A DNA stretch of 64,000 nt, from positions 139,992 through 203,991 of the forward strand of contig JAUJNH010000006.1 of assembly GCA_030448245.1 (NCBI GenBank), written 5' to 3'. Positions 1 to 11,805 of the stretch are shown in pieces. Positions within the stretch are counted from its first letter, which is position 1, and each line of letters opens with the position of its first letter. The notes beneath the pieces are model-generated. The model was not told the origin of the DNA, made no database searches, and saw nothing but the letters and a program-made list of their open reading frames with translations. The position numbers and the translations under genes were made by a program. Origin of the DNA: Acidimicrobiales bacterium. Its GTDB lineage: Bacteria > Actinomycetota > Acidimicrobiia > Acidimicrobiales > JAUJNH01.

Positions 1-251
1 TCGAGAAGTCGGCCGGATCCCGCAGCGAGACCCTGGCCGAGGTCACCTCGGCCGTCCCCCTCGACGGAGACCAGCAGACGCGCCTGGCCGAGGCGCTGTC
101 CAAGCGCGTCGGCCACCGCGTGTCGCTCAAGGTCACCGTCGACCCGTCCATCAAGGGCGGCCTGATCGCCCAGGTCGGTGACACCGTCATCGACGGCTCC
201 ATCCGCAGCCGCCTCGAACAGCTCAAGACCTCGCTCCAGGAGTCACGTTGA
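1..251 (+). CDS. atpH: ATP synthase delta subunit, C-terminal part
   Basis: The last 82 residues of the F1Fo ATP synthase delta subunit, the peripheral stalk protein that ties F1 to the b subunits. The frame is open from base 3 and ends with TGA at 249-251. The visible part has the family's C-terminal pattern: a conserved [15 protein letters not shown] stretch followed by [12 protein letters not shown]. The gene starts upstream of the window. It overlaps the atpA start by 4 bases (TTGA), implying translational coupling in the atp operon. The call rests on the motif plus the atpA-G-D-C order that follows. Confidence 0.93.
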   Translation, partial: EKSAGSRSETLAEVTSAVPLDGDQQTRLAEALSKRVGHRVSLKVTVDPSIKGGLIAQVGDTVIDGSIRSRLEQLKTSLQESR

Positions 252-1771
252 CCACCTTCGACCTCAACCCCGACGAGATCACCGCCGCCCTGCGCAAGCG
301 CCTGGAGGGCTTCTCGCCCACCATGGCGGCCAACCAGGTCGGCCGGGTCACCGAGGTCGGTGACGGCATCGCCCGCGTCGGCGGCCTCCCGGGCGCCTCG
401 GTGAACGAGCTGCTCGAGTTCGAGGGCGGCAAGATCGGCATCGCCCTCAACCTCGACGAGGACTCGATCGGCGCCGTGATCCTCGGCGAGGTCGCCGGCA
501 TCGAGGAGGGCCAGCCCGTCAAGTCGACCGGCCGGATCATCCAGGTGCCGGTCGGCGACGGCCTGCTCGGACGCGTCGTCAACCCGCTCGGCGTGCCCAT
601 CGACGGCAAGGGCCCCCTGTCGGGCGACGTCCAGCAGCGCCGGGTCGAGATCCAGGCGCCCGGCATCGTCGACCGCCAGCCCGTGAAGGAGCCCCTCCAG
701 ACCGGCATCAAGGTGATCGACGCCATGACCCCCATCGGGCGGGGCCAGCGCGAGCTGATCATCGGCGACCGCAAGACCGGCAAGACGTCGGTGGCCATCG
801 ACACCGTGATCAACCAGAAGGGCCTGGGCGTCAACTGCATCTACGTCGCCATCGGCCAAAAGGCGTCGACGGTGGCCGAGATCGTCCGCGTCCTCGAGGA
901 GAACGGCGCCCTCGACTACACGGTCGTGGTGAACGCACCGGCATCCGACCCCAGCCCGTTCAAGTGGCTCGCCCCCTACTCGGGCTGCGCCATCGGCCAG
1001 CACTGGATGGAGAACGGCAAGCACGGCCTGATCATCTACGACGACCTGTCCAAGCAGGCCGAGGCGTACCGCCAGATGTCCCTGCTGCTGCGGCGGCCGC
1101 CAGGCCGCGAGGCCTACCCGGGTGACGTGTTCTACCTGCACAGCCGGCTGCTCGAGCGGGCGGCCAAGCTGTCCGACGACCTCGGCGGCGGCTCGCTGAC
1201 GGCCCTGCCGGTCATCGAGACCAAGGCCGGCGACATCTCGGCCTACATCCCCACCAACGTCATCTCCATCACCGACGGCCAGATCTTCCTCGACTACGAC
1301 CTGTTCAACTCGGGTGTCCGCCCCGCCATGAACGTGGGCACGTCGGTCTCCCGGGTGGGCGGCTCGGCCCAGATCAAGGGCATGAAGCAGGCCTCCGGTG
1401 GCCTCAAGCTCGACCTGGCCAACTTCCGCGAGCTCGAGTCGTTCGCCTCGTTCGGCTCGGAGTCGCTCGACAAGTCCAGCCAGAACATGCTCCGCAAGGG
1501 CCAGCGCCTGATCGAGCTGCTGAAGCAGCCGAACGGCGCGCCGATGAACATCGAGGAGCAGGTCGTCTCGATCTTCGCCGGCTCCCGCGGCTACCTCGAC
1601 GACCTCGAGGTCAGCGACGTTCGGCGCTTCGAGAAGGAGCTGCTGGAGGACGTGCGGTCCCGCCAGTCGGGCCTCCTCGACCAGATCGTCGACAAGAAGT
1701 GGCCGGAGGACGAGCTGAAGGCAGCCGTCGAGGACTTCAAGGGTCGCTTCTCGCCGACGAAGTCGGACTGA
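248..1771 (+). CDS. atpA: ATP synthase subunit alpha
   Basis: F1 alpha subunit, 507 residues, the normal length. It forms the catalytic hexamer with beta and carries the non-catalytic nucleotide sites. The Walker A motif GDRKTGKT lies at residues 173-180, and the family segments [13 protein letters not shown] and [18 protein letters not shown] are intact. The start is a TTG whose last two bases belong to the atpH stop (TTGA); the protein begins [11 protein letters not shown], which aligns with alpha subunit N-termini, so the rare start codon is convincing. Second visible gene of the atpH-A-G-D-C operon. Confidence 0.98.
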   Translation: MTTFDLNPDEITAALRKRLEGFSPTMAANQVGRVTEVGDGIARVGGLPGASVNELLEFEGGKIGIALNLDEDSIGAVILGEVAGIEEGQPVKSTGRIIQVPVGDGLLGRVVNPLGVPIDGKGPLSGDVQQRRVEIQAPGIVDRQPVKEPLQTGIKVIDAMTPIGRGQRELIIGDRKTGKTSVAIDTVINQKGLGVNCIYVAIGQKASTVAEIVRVLEENGALDYTVVVNAPASDPSPFKWLAPYSGCAIGQHWMENGKHGLIIYDDLSKQAEAYRQMSLLLRRPPGREAYPGDVFYLHSRLLERAAKLSDDLGGGSLTALPVIETKAGDISAYIPTNVISITDGQIFLDYDLFNSGVRPAMNVGTSVSRVGGSAQIKGMKQASGGLKLDLANFRELESFASFGSESLDKSSQNMLRKGQRLIELLKQPNGAPMNIEEQVVSIFAGSRGYLDDLEVSDVRRFEKELLEDVRSRQSGLLDQIVDKKWPEDELKAAVEDFKGRFSPTKSD

Positions 1772-1774
1772 CGC

Positions 1775-4739
<2,965 letters not shown>

Positions 4740-4749
4740 CGTCCGTCCA

Positions 4750-4772
4750 GGGGAGGGGCGGAGCCCCTCCCC
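4750..4772 (+). terminator. Hairpin at the end of the atp operon
   Basis: Perfect 10-base-pair stem GGGGAGGGGC / GCCCCTCCCC with a GGA loop, 10 bases after the atpC stop and before the convergent gene ending at 4836. There is no T-tract, which is common for terminator hairpins in GC-rich actinobacteria. It could work in both directions. Confidence 0.75.
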
Positions 4773-4835
4773 CGGAGGCCCCCTCCCCTCGCGGCTCGGT
4801 GGTCTCCACCGTTGTCGGGCCGGGGGACCCGGCCC

Positions 4836-5603
4836 TCAAGCGATCCAGCCGGCGCGGCGGCTCTGCAGGAGGTCCGCTATGCCGTGGGCCTCATGCTCCT
4901 CTGCCACCACCGGGCCGTCTTCGCTGGTCGCGCCTACGACGTTCCAGCGGTGGCGGGCTACGACATAAGGGGGGTCGCCCGGATCCGCTCCTTGGGTGAC
5001 CAGGAACTGTGAGGCTTCGGGGTCGAGGATCTCGGTGGTCGTCAGCTCCACCTCGAAGCCGCCTCGGCCGACCAGGTCGGCGGGGCCGAGAGGGCAGTCC
5101 GCGATCGCGGCCCAGGTGCGATCGGTGGCTTCCTCGAGGAGGTGGATGCGGTCGAAGTCGACGTCGAGGGTGAAGTCGACCAGGGCCGCCAGCGCGGCGG
5201 TGATGCGGGCCGGCTCGGCACCGTCGGCCACCGTGACGTGCGGGACGAACGGCCACGTCAGCTTCCGCTCCAGCGGGTACGCGAACACCGTGTCGCGGAG
5301 GCGGTGGAGGGCCGGCAGGCCCGATCCACCCACCTCGAGGTAGAGGACCGGGTTTCCGGGCAGGAACGTGGCCGGTGGTCCGATCGCCACCTCGATGGGC
5401 TCCCGGACGGCGGCGGCGGCCGCCCGCAGGCGGGTCAGCGCCGCCGGCAGGTCGTCCTCCCGCACGTTGACGGGTGGCACCAGGGTGATGTGGGCGGGCA
5501 CCCGCCCCAGCGCCGGGTCTCCGCACGCTCGGCGCAGCCCGTCGACCTCAGCAGCGTGCCGGCCGCCGAGCAGCAGGGCGACGCCGAGCCGGCGGCGGGG
5601 CAC
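4836..5603 (-). CDS. 2'-5' RNA ligase family (2H phosphoesterase) protein with extra C-terminal segment
   Basis: 255 residues. The two HxTx motifs of the 2H phosphoesterase superfamily are present: HITL at 38-41 and HVTV at 122-125. Such proteins ligate or hydrolyse 2'-5' or cyclic phosphate bonds in RNA or nucleotides; the actual substrate is unknown. About 85 residues after the core (from roughly 170) are not part of the standard fold. Their PYVVARHRWNVVG and VVAEEHEAHGIADLL segments faintly resemble the strand and acetyl-CoA loop of GNAT acetyltransferases, but too weakly for a call. The GTG start at 5603 lies 20 bases after the glpX stop, so the two are probably one operon. Confidence 0.8.
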   Translation of the reverse strand: MPRRRLGVALLLGGRHAAEVDGLRRACGDPALGRVPAHITLVPPVNVREDDLPAALTRLRAAAAAVREPIEVAIGPPATFLPGNPVLYLEVGGSGLPALHRLRDTVFAYPLERKLTWPFVPHVTVADGAEPARITAALAALVDFTLDVDFDRIHLLEEATDRTWAAIADCPLGPADLVGRGGFEVELTTTEILDPEASQFLVTQGADPGDPPYVVARHRWNVVGATSEDGPVVAEEHEAHGIADLLQSRRAGWIA

Positions 5604-5623
5604 GGCCGGGGTGGCAGCCTCGG

Positions 5624-6613
5624 CTAGAAGGGGACCGCCGAGAACTCGACGAGCTTGTCGATCGAGTGGCGGGCGTCGATGCGGCGGACGGTGCCCGACC
5701 TGGACCGCATGACCAGGCTCTGGGTGGTGGCGCCTCGCGCGTCGAAGTGGACGCCCTTCATCAGCTCCCCGTCGGTGATGCCGGTGGCCGCGAAGAAGCA
5801 GTTCTCGCTGGCCACCAGGTCGTTCTCGGTGAGGACCCGATCGAGGTCGTAGCCGGCGTCGAGGGCCCGCCGCCGCTCGTCGTCGTTGCGCACGTAGAGC
5901 CGCCCCAGCTGCTCGCCACCCAGGCTCTTGAGCGCGCACGCGGTGATGACCCCCTCGGGCGTGCCGCCGATGCCGAGCAGGATGTCGGCGCCCGTGTCCG
6001 GGAAGCACGTGGTGAGGGCCCCGACCACGTCGCCGTCCGGGATCAGCCGGATGCGGGCGCCGGCCGCCCTGACCTCCTCGATGAGGTCGGTGTGGCGCGG
6101 CCGGTCGAGGATCACCGCCGTGAGGTCGCGCACCCGCTCGCCCTTGGCCTTGGCCACGGCCTGCAGGTTCTCGGTGGGCGAGGCGTTGAGGTCGACCACG
6201 CCACGGCACTCCGGGCCCACCGCGATCTTGTCCATGTAGACGCACGGACCCGGGTTGAACATCGTGTCGCGCTCGCTGACCGCGATGACGGCGATGGCGT
6301 TGCCCCGCCCGAGGGCGGTGAGCGTGGTGCCGTCCACCGGGTCGACGGCGATGTCGGCGGGCGGCCCCTGCCGGTCGCCCACCTCCTCGCCGTTGAACAG
6401 CATCGGCGCCTCGTCCTTCTCGCCCTCGCCGATGACGATCACGCCGGTCATCCCGACGGTCCCGAGCATCACCCGCATGGCGTCGACCGCCGCCCCGTCG
6501 GCCCCGTTCTTGTCGCCCCGCCCCATCCAGCGCGACGCCGCCAGAGCCGCCGCCTCAGTGACCCGGACCAGCTCGAGCGCGAGGTTGCGGTCGGGCGGCT
6601 GCGGCGTCGTCAT
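5624..6613 (-). CDS. glpX: Class II fructose-1,6-bisphosphatase
   Basis: 329 residues, standard length for GlpX. It dephosphorylates fructose-1,6-bisphosphate in gluconeogenesis with divalent metals. The signature DPVDGTT follows [11 protein letters not shown] near residues 65-95, and [16 protein letters not shown] is intact. The ATG at 6613 begins [23 protein letters not shown], the usual N-terminus; the frame stays open far upstream, but only as a shadow. A TAGGTT hexamer 7 bases upstream suggests a leaderless transcript that also carries the RNA-ligase-like gene. Confidence 0.96.
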   Translation of the reverse strand: MTTPQPPDRNLALELVRVTEAAALAASRWMGRGDKNGADGAAVDAMRVMLGTVGMTGVIVIGEGEKDEAPMLFNGEEVGDRQGPPADIAVDPVDGTTLTALGRGNAIAVIAVSERDTMFNPGPCVYMDKIAVGPECRGVVDLNASPTENLQAVAKAKGERVRDLTAVILDRPRHTDLIEEVRAAGARIRLIPDGDVVGALTTCFPDTGADILLGIGGTPEGVITACALKSLGGEQLGRLYVRNDDERRRALDAGYDLDRVLTENDLVASENCFFAATGITDGELMKGVHFDARGATTQSLVMRSRSGTVRRIDARHSIDKLVEFSAVPF

Positions 6614-6620
6614 GGGCCGA

Positions 6621-6626
6621 AACCTA
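6621..6626 (-). promoter_or_regulatory. -10 element for leaderless glpX
   Basis: TAGGTT on the minus strand, 7 bases before the glpX ATG, with no Shine-Dalgarno sequence between. The same hexamer and spacing recur before glgP and the gene at 9701. Confidence 0.5.
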
Positions 6627-6700
6627 GTCCGCGCCGGGAACCCCCGGCTGGCCCGCCTGAGTTGCAGGTCGGTGGCCGAGTCCGCCAGCGTGGCGCAATC

Positions 6701-8284
6701 GTGATCCCCACGACCGCTGTCGCCGCGCGCCCGAGCCGCGGCTCGTCGCGGCTCGTCGCGGGAGCAGCGCTCCTGGTGGCGGGCGGGCTGTTCCTGCGGC
6801 TGTTCACCATCTCCGACCTCTGGCTGGACGAGGCGCTCAGCGTCACCATCGCCAAGCTGCCGCTCGCCGACATCCCCGCCGCCCTCCGCCGCGACGGGGC
6901 GCCACCGCTCTACTACTGGCTGCTGCACCTGTGGATGTCGCTGTTCGGCGACAGCGACCTGGCCGTGCGGGGCCTGTCTGCGCTCGCCTCCGCCCTGACC
7001 CTCCCGGTGGTGTGGCTGGTCGGCGACCGGCTCGGTGGCAGGCGGGCCGCGTGGGGGGCTGCCTTCGTGCTCGCCGTCAACCCCTTCGCCATCCGCTACG
7101 CCACCGAGAGCCGCATGTACTCCCTCGTCGCCTTTGAGGCTGCGCTCGGGCTGCTCGCCGCCCTTCGAGCCCTCGAGCGCCCGACCGTCGGGCGACTGGC
7201 CTGGGTGGCCGCGGCGGCCGCAGCCGTCCTCTACACCCACTACTGGGGGCTCTACCTGCTGATCGCCGCCGGCATCGTCCTGGTGGTGCGAGCCTGGCGG
7301 CGGGCGCCTTCGCCCGCTGACCCGGACAGCCCGGCCGGCGCGTTCTGGCGCCAGCGGCTCGTGGGGCCCGAGGGGCGCCTCCTCGCCGCACTGGCCGTGG
7401 GGGCCGCCGCCTGGGCGCCCTGGGTGCCGATCTTCCTCGAGCAGGCAGCCCACACCGGCACCCCCTGGGCCACCCCGGTTGGCCCGTCGGCCCTCATCAC
7501 CGTGCTGGGCGAGTTCGGCGGCGGGAACAGCGAAGGGGCCCGGGTGCTGTCGCTGCTCCTGGCCACCCTCGTCCTGCTGGGGCTGCTCGGCCGCTCGCTT
7601 GGCAGCAGCAAGGTCGAGCTCGACCTGCGGGGCCGGCCAGCCGCCCGCCCGCTGTTCGCCATCTTCCTCGGGTGCCCGGCGATCGCGGTCGTCCTCGGCC
7701 TCGCGTCCGGCTCGGCGTTCGTGGGCCGCTACACGTCGGTCGTGCTGCCCTTCTTCGCCGTCCTCGCCGGCCTCGGCGTCGCCGCCGTCGGCGACCGGGC
7801 CAGGATCGCCGTGACGCTCGGCGCCGTCGGCCTGATCGGGTTGGCGCTCGCCGGCCAGAACGCCTTCAAGAACCGGACCCAGGCCGGCGACCTGGCCGGC
7901 TACGTGGCCACCGCCGCTCGGCCCGGCGACATCATCGCCTTCTGCCCTGACCAGCTGGGTCCCGCCACCCTCCGGCTCCTGGGCGACAGCTTCCCCAGCA
8001 TCGGGTTCCCCCGGGCCGACGACGCCCGCCGCATCGACTGGTACGACTACGAGGACGTGAACAAAGCGACCAGCCCCGCCGTCTTCGCCAAGCTGGTCGA
8101 CCAGCGGGCCGGCCCCTCCCACGACGTCTGGCTCGTCTCGAGCCACGGCTACCGCACTGCCGAGAAGGCCTGCACCGAGCTGGAGAACGGGCTCCTCACC
8201 CTGCGCCCCAACGGGCGGCAGGTCGTGCGGGCCAAGCCAGGCCGCTACTTCGAGGACGCCGCCCTCATCCGCTACCCGGCTTGA
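6701..8284 (+). CDS. Membrane glycosyltransferase, GT39/ArnT-like (GT-C fold)
   Basis: 527 residues with about ten hydrophobic segments. The first extracytoplasmic loop has [13 protein letters not shown], matching the (L)WxDE motif of polyprenyl-phosphate-sugar-dependent GT-C enzymes, followed by [13 protein letters not shown] and [10 protein letters not shown]. These enzymes move a lipid-linked sugar onto a protein or lipid outside the membrane; donor and acceptor cannot be told from sequence. A soluble C-terminal part (from about 400) has [12 protein letters not shown]. Start chosen at GTG 6701, just before the first membrane helix, because the longer open frame upstream is antisense to glpX. 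Confidence 0.82.
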   Translation: MIPTTAVAARPSRGSSRLVAGAALLVAGGLFLRLFTISDLWLDEALSVTIAKLPLADIPAALRRDGAPPLYYWLLHLWMSLFGDSDLAVRGLSALASALTLPVVWLVGDRLGGRRAAWGAAFVLAVNPFAIRYATESRMYSLVAFEAALGLLAALRALERPTVGRLAWVAAAAAAVLYTHYWGLYLLIAAGIVLVVRAWRRAPSPADPDSPAGAFWRQRLVGPEGRLLAALAVGAAAWAPWVPIFLEQAAHTGTPWATPVGPSALITVLGEFGGGNSEGARVLSLLLATLVLLGLLGRSLGSSKVELDLRGRPAARPLFAIFLGCPAIAVVLGLASGSAFVGRYTSVVLPFFAVLAGLGVAAVGDRARIAVTLGAVGLIGLALAGQNAFKNRTQAGDLAGYVATAARPGDIIAFCPDQLGPATLRLLGDSFPSIGFPRADDARRIDWYDYEDVNKATSPAVFAKLVDQRAGPSHDVWLVSSHGYRTAEKACTELENGLLTLRPNGRQVVRAKPGRYFEDAALIRYPA

Positions 8285-8367
8285 GGCTCGCTGCGGGCCA
8301 TCCATGGCCCTCCGCTCGTGCCGGCGGTCACCCCTGCGGGGACCCCGCTCGCTGCTTGACTCCACGT

Positions 8368-9489
8368 GTGGGGGGGTGGAAGGAGGATCTGCGAGCGGCG
8401 CTGCCCGGGTGGGTCGCCGCCCGGGTGCTCACGCTGGCCGCCTTGGCCCTCGCCGCCTTCCTCCGGCCCCGCTGGCCCGTCGCGCTGCCCGGCACGGCCC
8501 GGTTCGCCGAGGCCGGTCTGCTGGGCTGGGACGCCGACTGGTACCGCCGCATCGCCCTCCACGGCTACGACGGGGTGCCCGAGCAGGGGCTGCGCTTCTT
8601 CCCGCTCCTGCCGGAGGTCGCCCGCGTCCTCGGCTTCGGCACCAGCCTCGGCGTCGGGATCGCCCTCCTCGCACTCGCCAACGGCCCAGCCCTCGGCGTC
8701 GGCGCCCTGGTCTCGCGGCTGGTGCGCATCGAGGGCGGCGACGACGGGCTGGCCCGCCTGGCCGCCACCCTGATGGCGCTGGCGCCCCCGGCCTTCGTCC
8801 TCGTCATGGGCTACACCGAGGCGATCGCCCTCTGCGCCCTGCTGGGCGCCATCCTCGCGGCCAGGGCGGGCCAGGGGAGGGGGCGGTGGGGCGTCGCCGC
8901 CGGCTGCGGGCTCGTGGCAGGGATCGCCCGGCCCACCGGCGTCCTCGCGGCTGTCCCGCTCGCCATCCTGGCCGTCGACGGCATCCGGCACGTCGGCTGG
9001 ACAGCTCGGGCCCGGCGGCTGGCGGCCGTCGTGAGCCCCGCCCTCGGCGCTGCGCCCTACCTGCTGTGGGCCCAGCTCGACCGGGGAGACTGGTACGCCC
9101 CCTACCGGGTGCAGTCGATCCCCGGCCTGCGGGGCGACTTCGTCGACCCCTTCACCAGACTGGGGCGGGCCGTCGCCACCATCGTCGGCGGGGGCGTCGG
9201 CGCCAAGGGCCACGACCTCGTGGTTCCCGTCGCCGTCCTCCTCCTCGTGCCCGCCGTCCTGCGCTGGTCCAAGACGCTCGCCGCCCTGAGCATCGTCAGC
9301 ACGACCGTCGCCCTCTCAGCAGAGAACCTCGGCTCGTTCGAGCGCTACCTGTGGGCCAGCGTCGTGCCCGTCCTCACCGTCGCCTGGCTGTGCCGCGGCC
9401 CCATCGCCGCCCGGGTGGCACCCTTCGTCGCCGGCGCCGGCCTGACCGTGCTCGCCACCCTCGCCTTCCTCGGCTACTACGTGCCGTAA
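8368..9489 (+). CDS. Membrane mannosyltransferase, PIG-V-like (GT-C fold)
   Basis: 373 residues, about nine hydrophobic segments. The motif [17 protein letters not shown] followed by [11 protein letters not shown] matches the family related to GPI mannosyltransferase PIG-V, which in actinobacteria uses polyprenyl-phosphomannose. The frame is open back to a TTG at 8281 that overlaps the previous stop, but the extra 29 residues are Pro/Gly/His-rich and unlike the family, so GTG 8368 is preferred. It follows another GT-C enzyme on the same strand; the two may act on one envelope glycan. Substrate unknown. Confidence 0.75.
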   Translation: MGGWKEDLRAALPGWVAARVLTLAALALAAFLRPRWPVALPGTARFAEAGLLGWDADWYRRIALHGYDGVPEQGLRFFPLLPEVARVLGFGTSLGVGIALLALANGPALGVGALVSRLVRIEGGDDGLARLAATLMALAPPAFVLVMGYTEAIALCALLGAILAARAGQGRGRWGVAAGCGLVAGIARPTGVLAAVPLAILAVDGIRHVGWTARARRLAAVVSPALGAAPYLLWAQLDRGDWYAPYRVQSIPGLRGDFVDPFTRLGRAVATIVGGGVGAKGHDLVVPVAVLLLVPAVLRWSKTLAALSIVSTTVALSAENLGSFERYLWASVVPVLTVAWLCRGPIAARVAPFVAGAGLTVLATLAFLGYYVP

Positions 9490-9541
9490 AACCCCCACCA
9501 GGACGCCGCCCTTCCCGCCTCGCTTCCCTCCTGCGGTGCTC

Positions 9542-9559
9542 GGCCGCCTGGCGGCGGCC
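9542..9559 (+). terminator. Hairpin after the PIG-V-like gene
   Basis: Perfect 7-base-pair stem GGCCGCC / GGCGGCC with a TGGC loop, 53 bases after the stop. No T-tract. The rest of the 211-base gap 9490-9700 shows no ORF with coding character. Confidence 0.4.
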
Positions 9560-9688
9560 TGCGCTCCTCGTCAGTCCAGGCGGGTGACGTGCAGCGTCCT
9601 GGCGGGGCCCGTGGAAAGCGCGACATCTGCACCCTGCTGCCGCTGCCTTCGAGTGGCGTCGCGGCGGGACGGTCCGGAACACGGGAAC

Positions 9689-9694
9689 TAGGTT
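9689..9694 (+). promoter_or_regulatory. -10 element for the gene at 9701
   Basis: TAGGTT, 6 bases before the GTG at 9701, no Shine-Dalgarno sequence. Supports that GTG as a leaderless start. Confidence 0.5.
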
Positions 9695-9700
9695 GGGGGG

Positions 9701-10255
9701 GTGGCTGAGGAGCGGAAGAGCGGAGAGCCGCCGGGGGTCGTGCCGCTCATCATCGGGGGGTCGAGCGGGGGCGCTGGGGCCGGCGGTCGGCACCGGTCAC
9801 TGCAGACGCTGTCACTGAAGGGCATCCCCGAGGCCAAGCAGGAGGGGTTCGCGGCGTCCCTCCAGGCGCTCGGCTTCCGGGTCACCCGCTCGGGCGGCAA
9901 GCTGGTGGTGCCGGCTCGCGACCGGGGCGCCATCCAGGGCATCATCGACCTCGAGCGGCTGCAGTCGGACGAGGTCGTCAAGCGCTCCGACCACCGCTGG
10001 TGGTACGGGTTGGTCGACGCCGCGGCCGACCTTGCCGAGGCCGACCCCGACGGCCTCGCCGACGAGCCCGACCGCTTCCTGGCCGCCCTCGACTCGTTCG
10101 TCAGGCGGGGCGTCCACGCCAGCTTCCGCGCCGACGTGCACGGGCAGGTGCTCGGCCTCGCCGACGCCACCGCCACCCACCTCCGGACCGGGCGGCCCGA
10201 CCGGGCCGTCCGCTGCGCCGCCCGCCTCCACGACAGCGCCCGGCGGCTCAAGTGA
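9701..10255 (+). CDS. Conserved-type protein of unknown function
   Basis: 184 residues; not recognised. It has a Gly/Ser-rich N-terminus (residues 15-30, IIGGSSGGAGAGG), then a mixed alpha/beta segment with FAASLQALGFRVTRSGGKLVVPARDRGAIQ, and a helical C-terminal half with an HRWWYGLVDAAADL segment and many Ala and Arg. No signal peptide or membrane helix. The GTG start is supported by a TAGGTT hexamer 6 bases upstream. It precedes a J-domain gene by 63 bases, but that gene has its own promoter-like hexamer, so co-transcription is not certain. Confidence 0.7.
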   Translation: MAEERKSGEPPGVVPLIIGGSSGGAGAGGRHRSLQTLSLKGIPEAKQEGFAASLQALGFRVTRSGGKLVVPARDRGAIQGIIDLERLQSDEVVKRSDHRWWYGLVDAAADLAEADPDGLADEPDRFLAALDSFVRRGVHASFRADVHGQVLGLADATATHLRTGRPDRAVRCAARLHDSARRLK

Positions 10256-10305
10256 CGAACTCGGCCCCGCCGCCCGGCGGTTCGCGCTAGCGCCGGCCGA
10301 GACCG

Positions 10306-10311
10306 TACCTT
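10306..10311 (+). promoter_or_regulatory. -10 element for the J-domain gene
   Basis: TACCTT, 7 bases before the GTG at 10319, no Shine-Dalgarno sequence; leaderless pattern. Confidence 0.45.
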
Positions 10312-10318
10312 CACCGCG

Positions 10319-11023
10319 GTGCTCCTGGCCGAGCTCGAGATCCGGCACTCCCGGCCGATCGCGCCCACGCGGCGGGTGGCGCTCGGCGACGACCTGTTCC
10401 TCCCCACCGAGCCCCCGCCGGGCTTCGGGGGGATCCTCCTGGCCTGCGTCATCGCCACCTTCAGCCAGCAGCTGGACGAGGAGATGGCCGACGAGCTCGA
10501 CGACCTCCTCGACGACCTCGAGCAGGGGCGGCGCATCAGCCAGCCCCAGCTGCGCCACCGGTTCCAGGTCGACGTGATCGGGCTCGACCGCTCGCACCAC
10601 CGGCTCTACGGCGCCGGAGGCTCCTACCACCTCGACATCGAGCTGAAGGGCCACCCCATGCCGCAAGTCCTCGGGGCCGCCTACGCCGCAGGGATGCTCA
10701 GCCGAGACGCCAAGGCGTCGGTGTTCCGGCTGCTGCGCAAGGCGACCCTGTGGGCCGGCGAGCCAGGGCCCAGGCTGCTGGCCTTCCTCCTCGGCACCGA
10801 GGCCGCCTCGAGGTCGTGGACCACGGCGGCGAACGACGAGCGGTGGGCCATGGCGGTGCTGGGCTTCGACGCCGCCGACCTGCCCGATGCCGACGACGTG
10901 GGGCGCCGCTACCGCGACCTCGTCCGCCTGGCCCACCCCGACGCCGGCGGCGACGCCAGCGTCGCCGGCCACCGCATCACCGAGCTGAACGAAGCCAGGC
11001 GCGTCCTCCTGCGCACGGGCTAG
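10319..11023 (+). CDS. Protein with C-terminal J-domain
   Basis: 234 residues. The last 60 resemble a DnaJ J-domain: YRDLVRLAHPDAGGD contains the HPD tripeptide (about 206-208) that stimulates Hsp70 ATPase, followed by a helix with ITELNEARRVLL. The first 170 residues are an unrecognised domain with an acidic stretch (about 52-72, EEMADELDDLLDDLEQ) and no membrane helix. J-domains are more often N-terminal, so this looks like a dedicated co-chaperone whose N-terminal domain picks the client; that is inference. The next gene starts 2 bases after its stop. Confidence 0.75.
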   Translation: MLLAELEIRHSRPIAPTRRVALGDDLFLPTEPPPGFGGILLACVIATFSQQLDEEMADELDDLLDDLEQGRRISQPQLRHRFQVDVIGLDRSHHRLYGAGGSYHLDIELKGHPMPQVLGAAYAAGMLSRDAKASVFRLLRKATLWAGEPGPRLLAFLLGTEAASRSWTTAANDERWAMAVLGFDAADLPDADDVGRRYRDLVRLAHPDAGGDASVAGHRITELNEARRVLLRTG

Positions 11024-11025
11024 GG

Positions 11026-11607
11026 ATGCCACCGCCCTTCGCGCTGCTCCTGGCCCCCGGGGCGGGCGCCGACCGAACGCAGTCGCAGCTGGTCGCCATC
11101 GACGACGCCATCCGAGCGCTGGGCTGGCCCGTCGAGCGCATGGACTTCCCGTACCGGCTCGCCGGCCGCCGCGCCCCCGATCGCCCGCCCGTGCTCCTGG
11201 ACGCCGTGGGCAGCGCCGCCGCCGGCCTCGTCGAGCGAGCCGGCATACCCGCCGGGCGGCTCGTCCTCGGGGGGCGGTCGATGGGCGGCCGGATCTGCTC
11301 GATGGCCGTGTCCGCCGGCGTTCCCGCCGCCGGCCTCGTCCTGGTCAGCTACCCGCTGCACCCGCCCGGCCGGCTCGACAAGCAGGCCGAGCGCACGGCC
11401 CACTTCCCCCGCCTCGCCGTGCCGTGCCTCTTCGTCTCGGGAACGAAGGATGCATTTGGGACGCCGGCCGAGCTCGAGGCCGCCACAGCCGCGATCCCCG
11501 GCCAGGTCACCCACGAGTGGCTCGAGGGCGGCGCCCATGACCTGGATGGGAGGGACGCCCAGGTGGCCCAGACGATCGCAGGATGGGGCGACTCGCTCGT
11601 CTCGTAG
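11026..11607 (+). CDS. Small alpha/beta hydrolase (dienelactone hydrolase / KANL3-TEX30-like)
   Basis: 193 residues. An N-terminal LLLAPGAGADRTQ oxyanion-type turn is followed by the nucleophile elbow GGRSMGG near residues 83-89 (Ser nucleophile), VSYPLHPPG, then VSGTKDAFG holding the acid residue and EGGAHDL with the catalytic His. This is the compact form seen in small actinobacterial hydrolases; substrate unknown. ATG 11026 comes 2 bases after the J-domain gene's stop, so they form an operon. Confidence 0.82.
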   Translation: MPPPFALLLAPGAGADRTQSQLVAIDDAIRALGWPVERMDFPYRLAGRRAPDRPPVLLDAVGSAAAGLVERAGIPAGRLVLGGRSMGGRICSMAVSAGVPAAGLVLVSYPLHPPGRLDKQAERTAHFPRLAVPCLFVSGTKDAFGTPAELEAATAAIPGQVTHEWLEGGAHDLDGRDAQVAQTIAGWGDSLVS

Positions 11608-11732
11608 CGGGCCCCGGCGGAGCCCCACGGGAGGGTCGAAAGCGGCGCCGATCGGACTCCTCGGCATAGGCCATACGGCCCCATTCGCTACGGCCGCAGC
11701 GGTCTCATCACCACGGCCGGCTCCCGCCCCGC

Positions 11733-11738
11733 TACTAT
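11733..11738 (+). promoter_or_regulatory. Possible -10 element for the surface-protein gene
   Basis: TACTAT in one of the few AT-containing patches of the 198-base gap 11608-11805. Unlike most starts here this gene has a leader of about 60 bases and a GGAGAGGGAG ribosome site at about 11788-11797. No clear -35 seen. Confidence 0.3.
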
Positions 11739-11805
11739 GCGCAGCGTTCAGCCGCTCCCCGGCGCAGTCGCGCCGCGTGGAGACCATGGAGAGGGAGCCA
11801 TTTTG

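Noticed and set aside
5666..6700. Upstream extension of the GT39-like gene to a much longer protein.
   Set aside because: The extra 345 codons are antisense to glpX and look like shadow; the membrane protein begins naturally at GTG 6701.
8281..8367. TTG 8281 as the start of the PIG-V-like gene, overlapping the previous stop.
   Set aside because: The stop/start overlap is attractive, but the extra residues are Pro/Gly/Arg-rich and do not fit the family; GTG 8368 gives a normal N-terminus.
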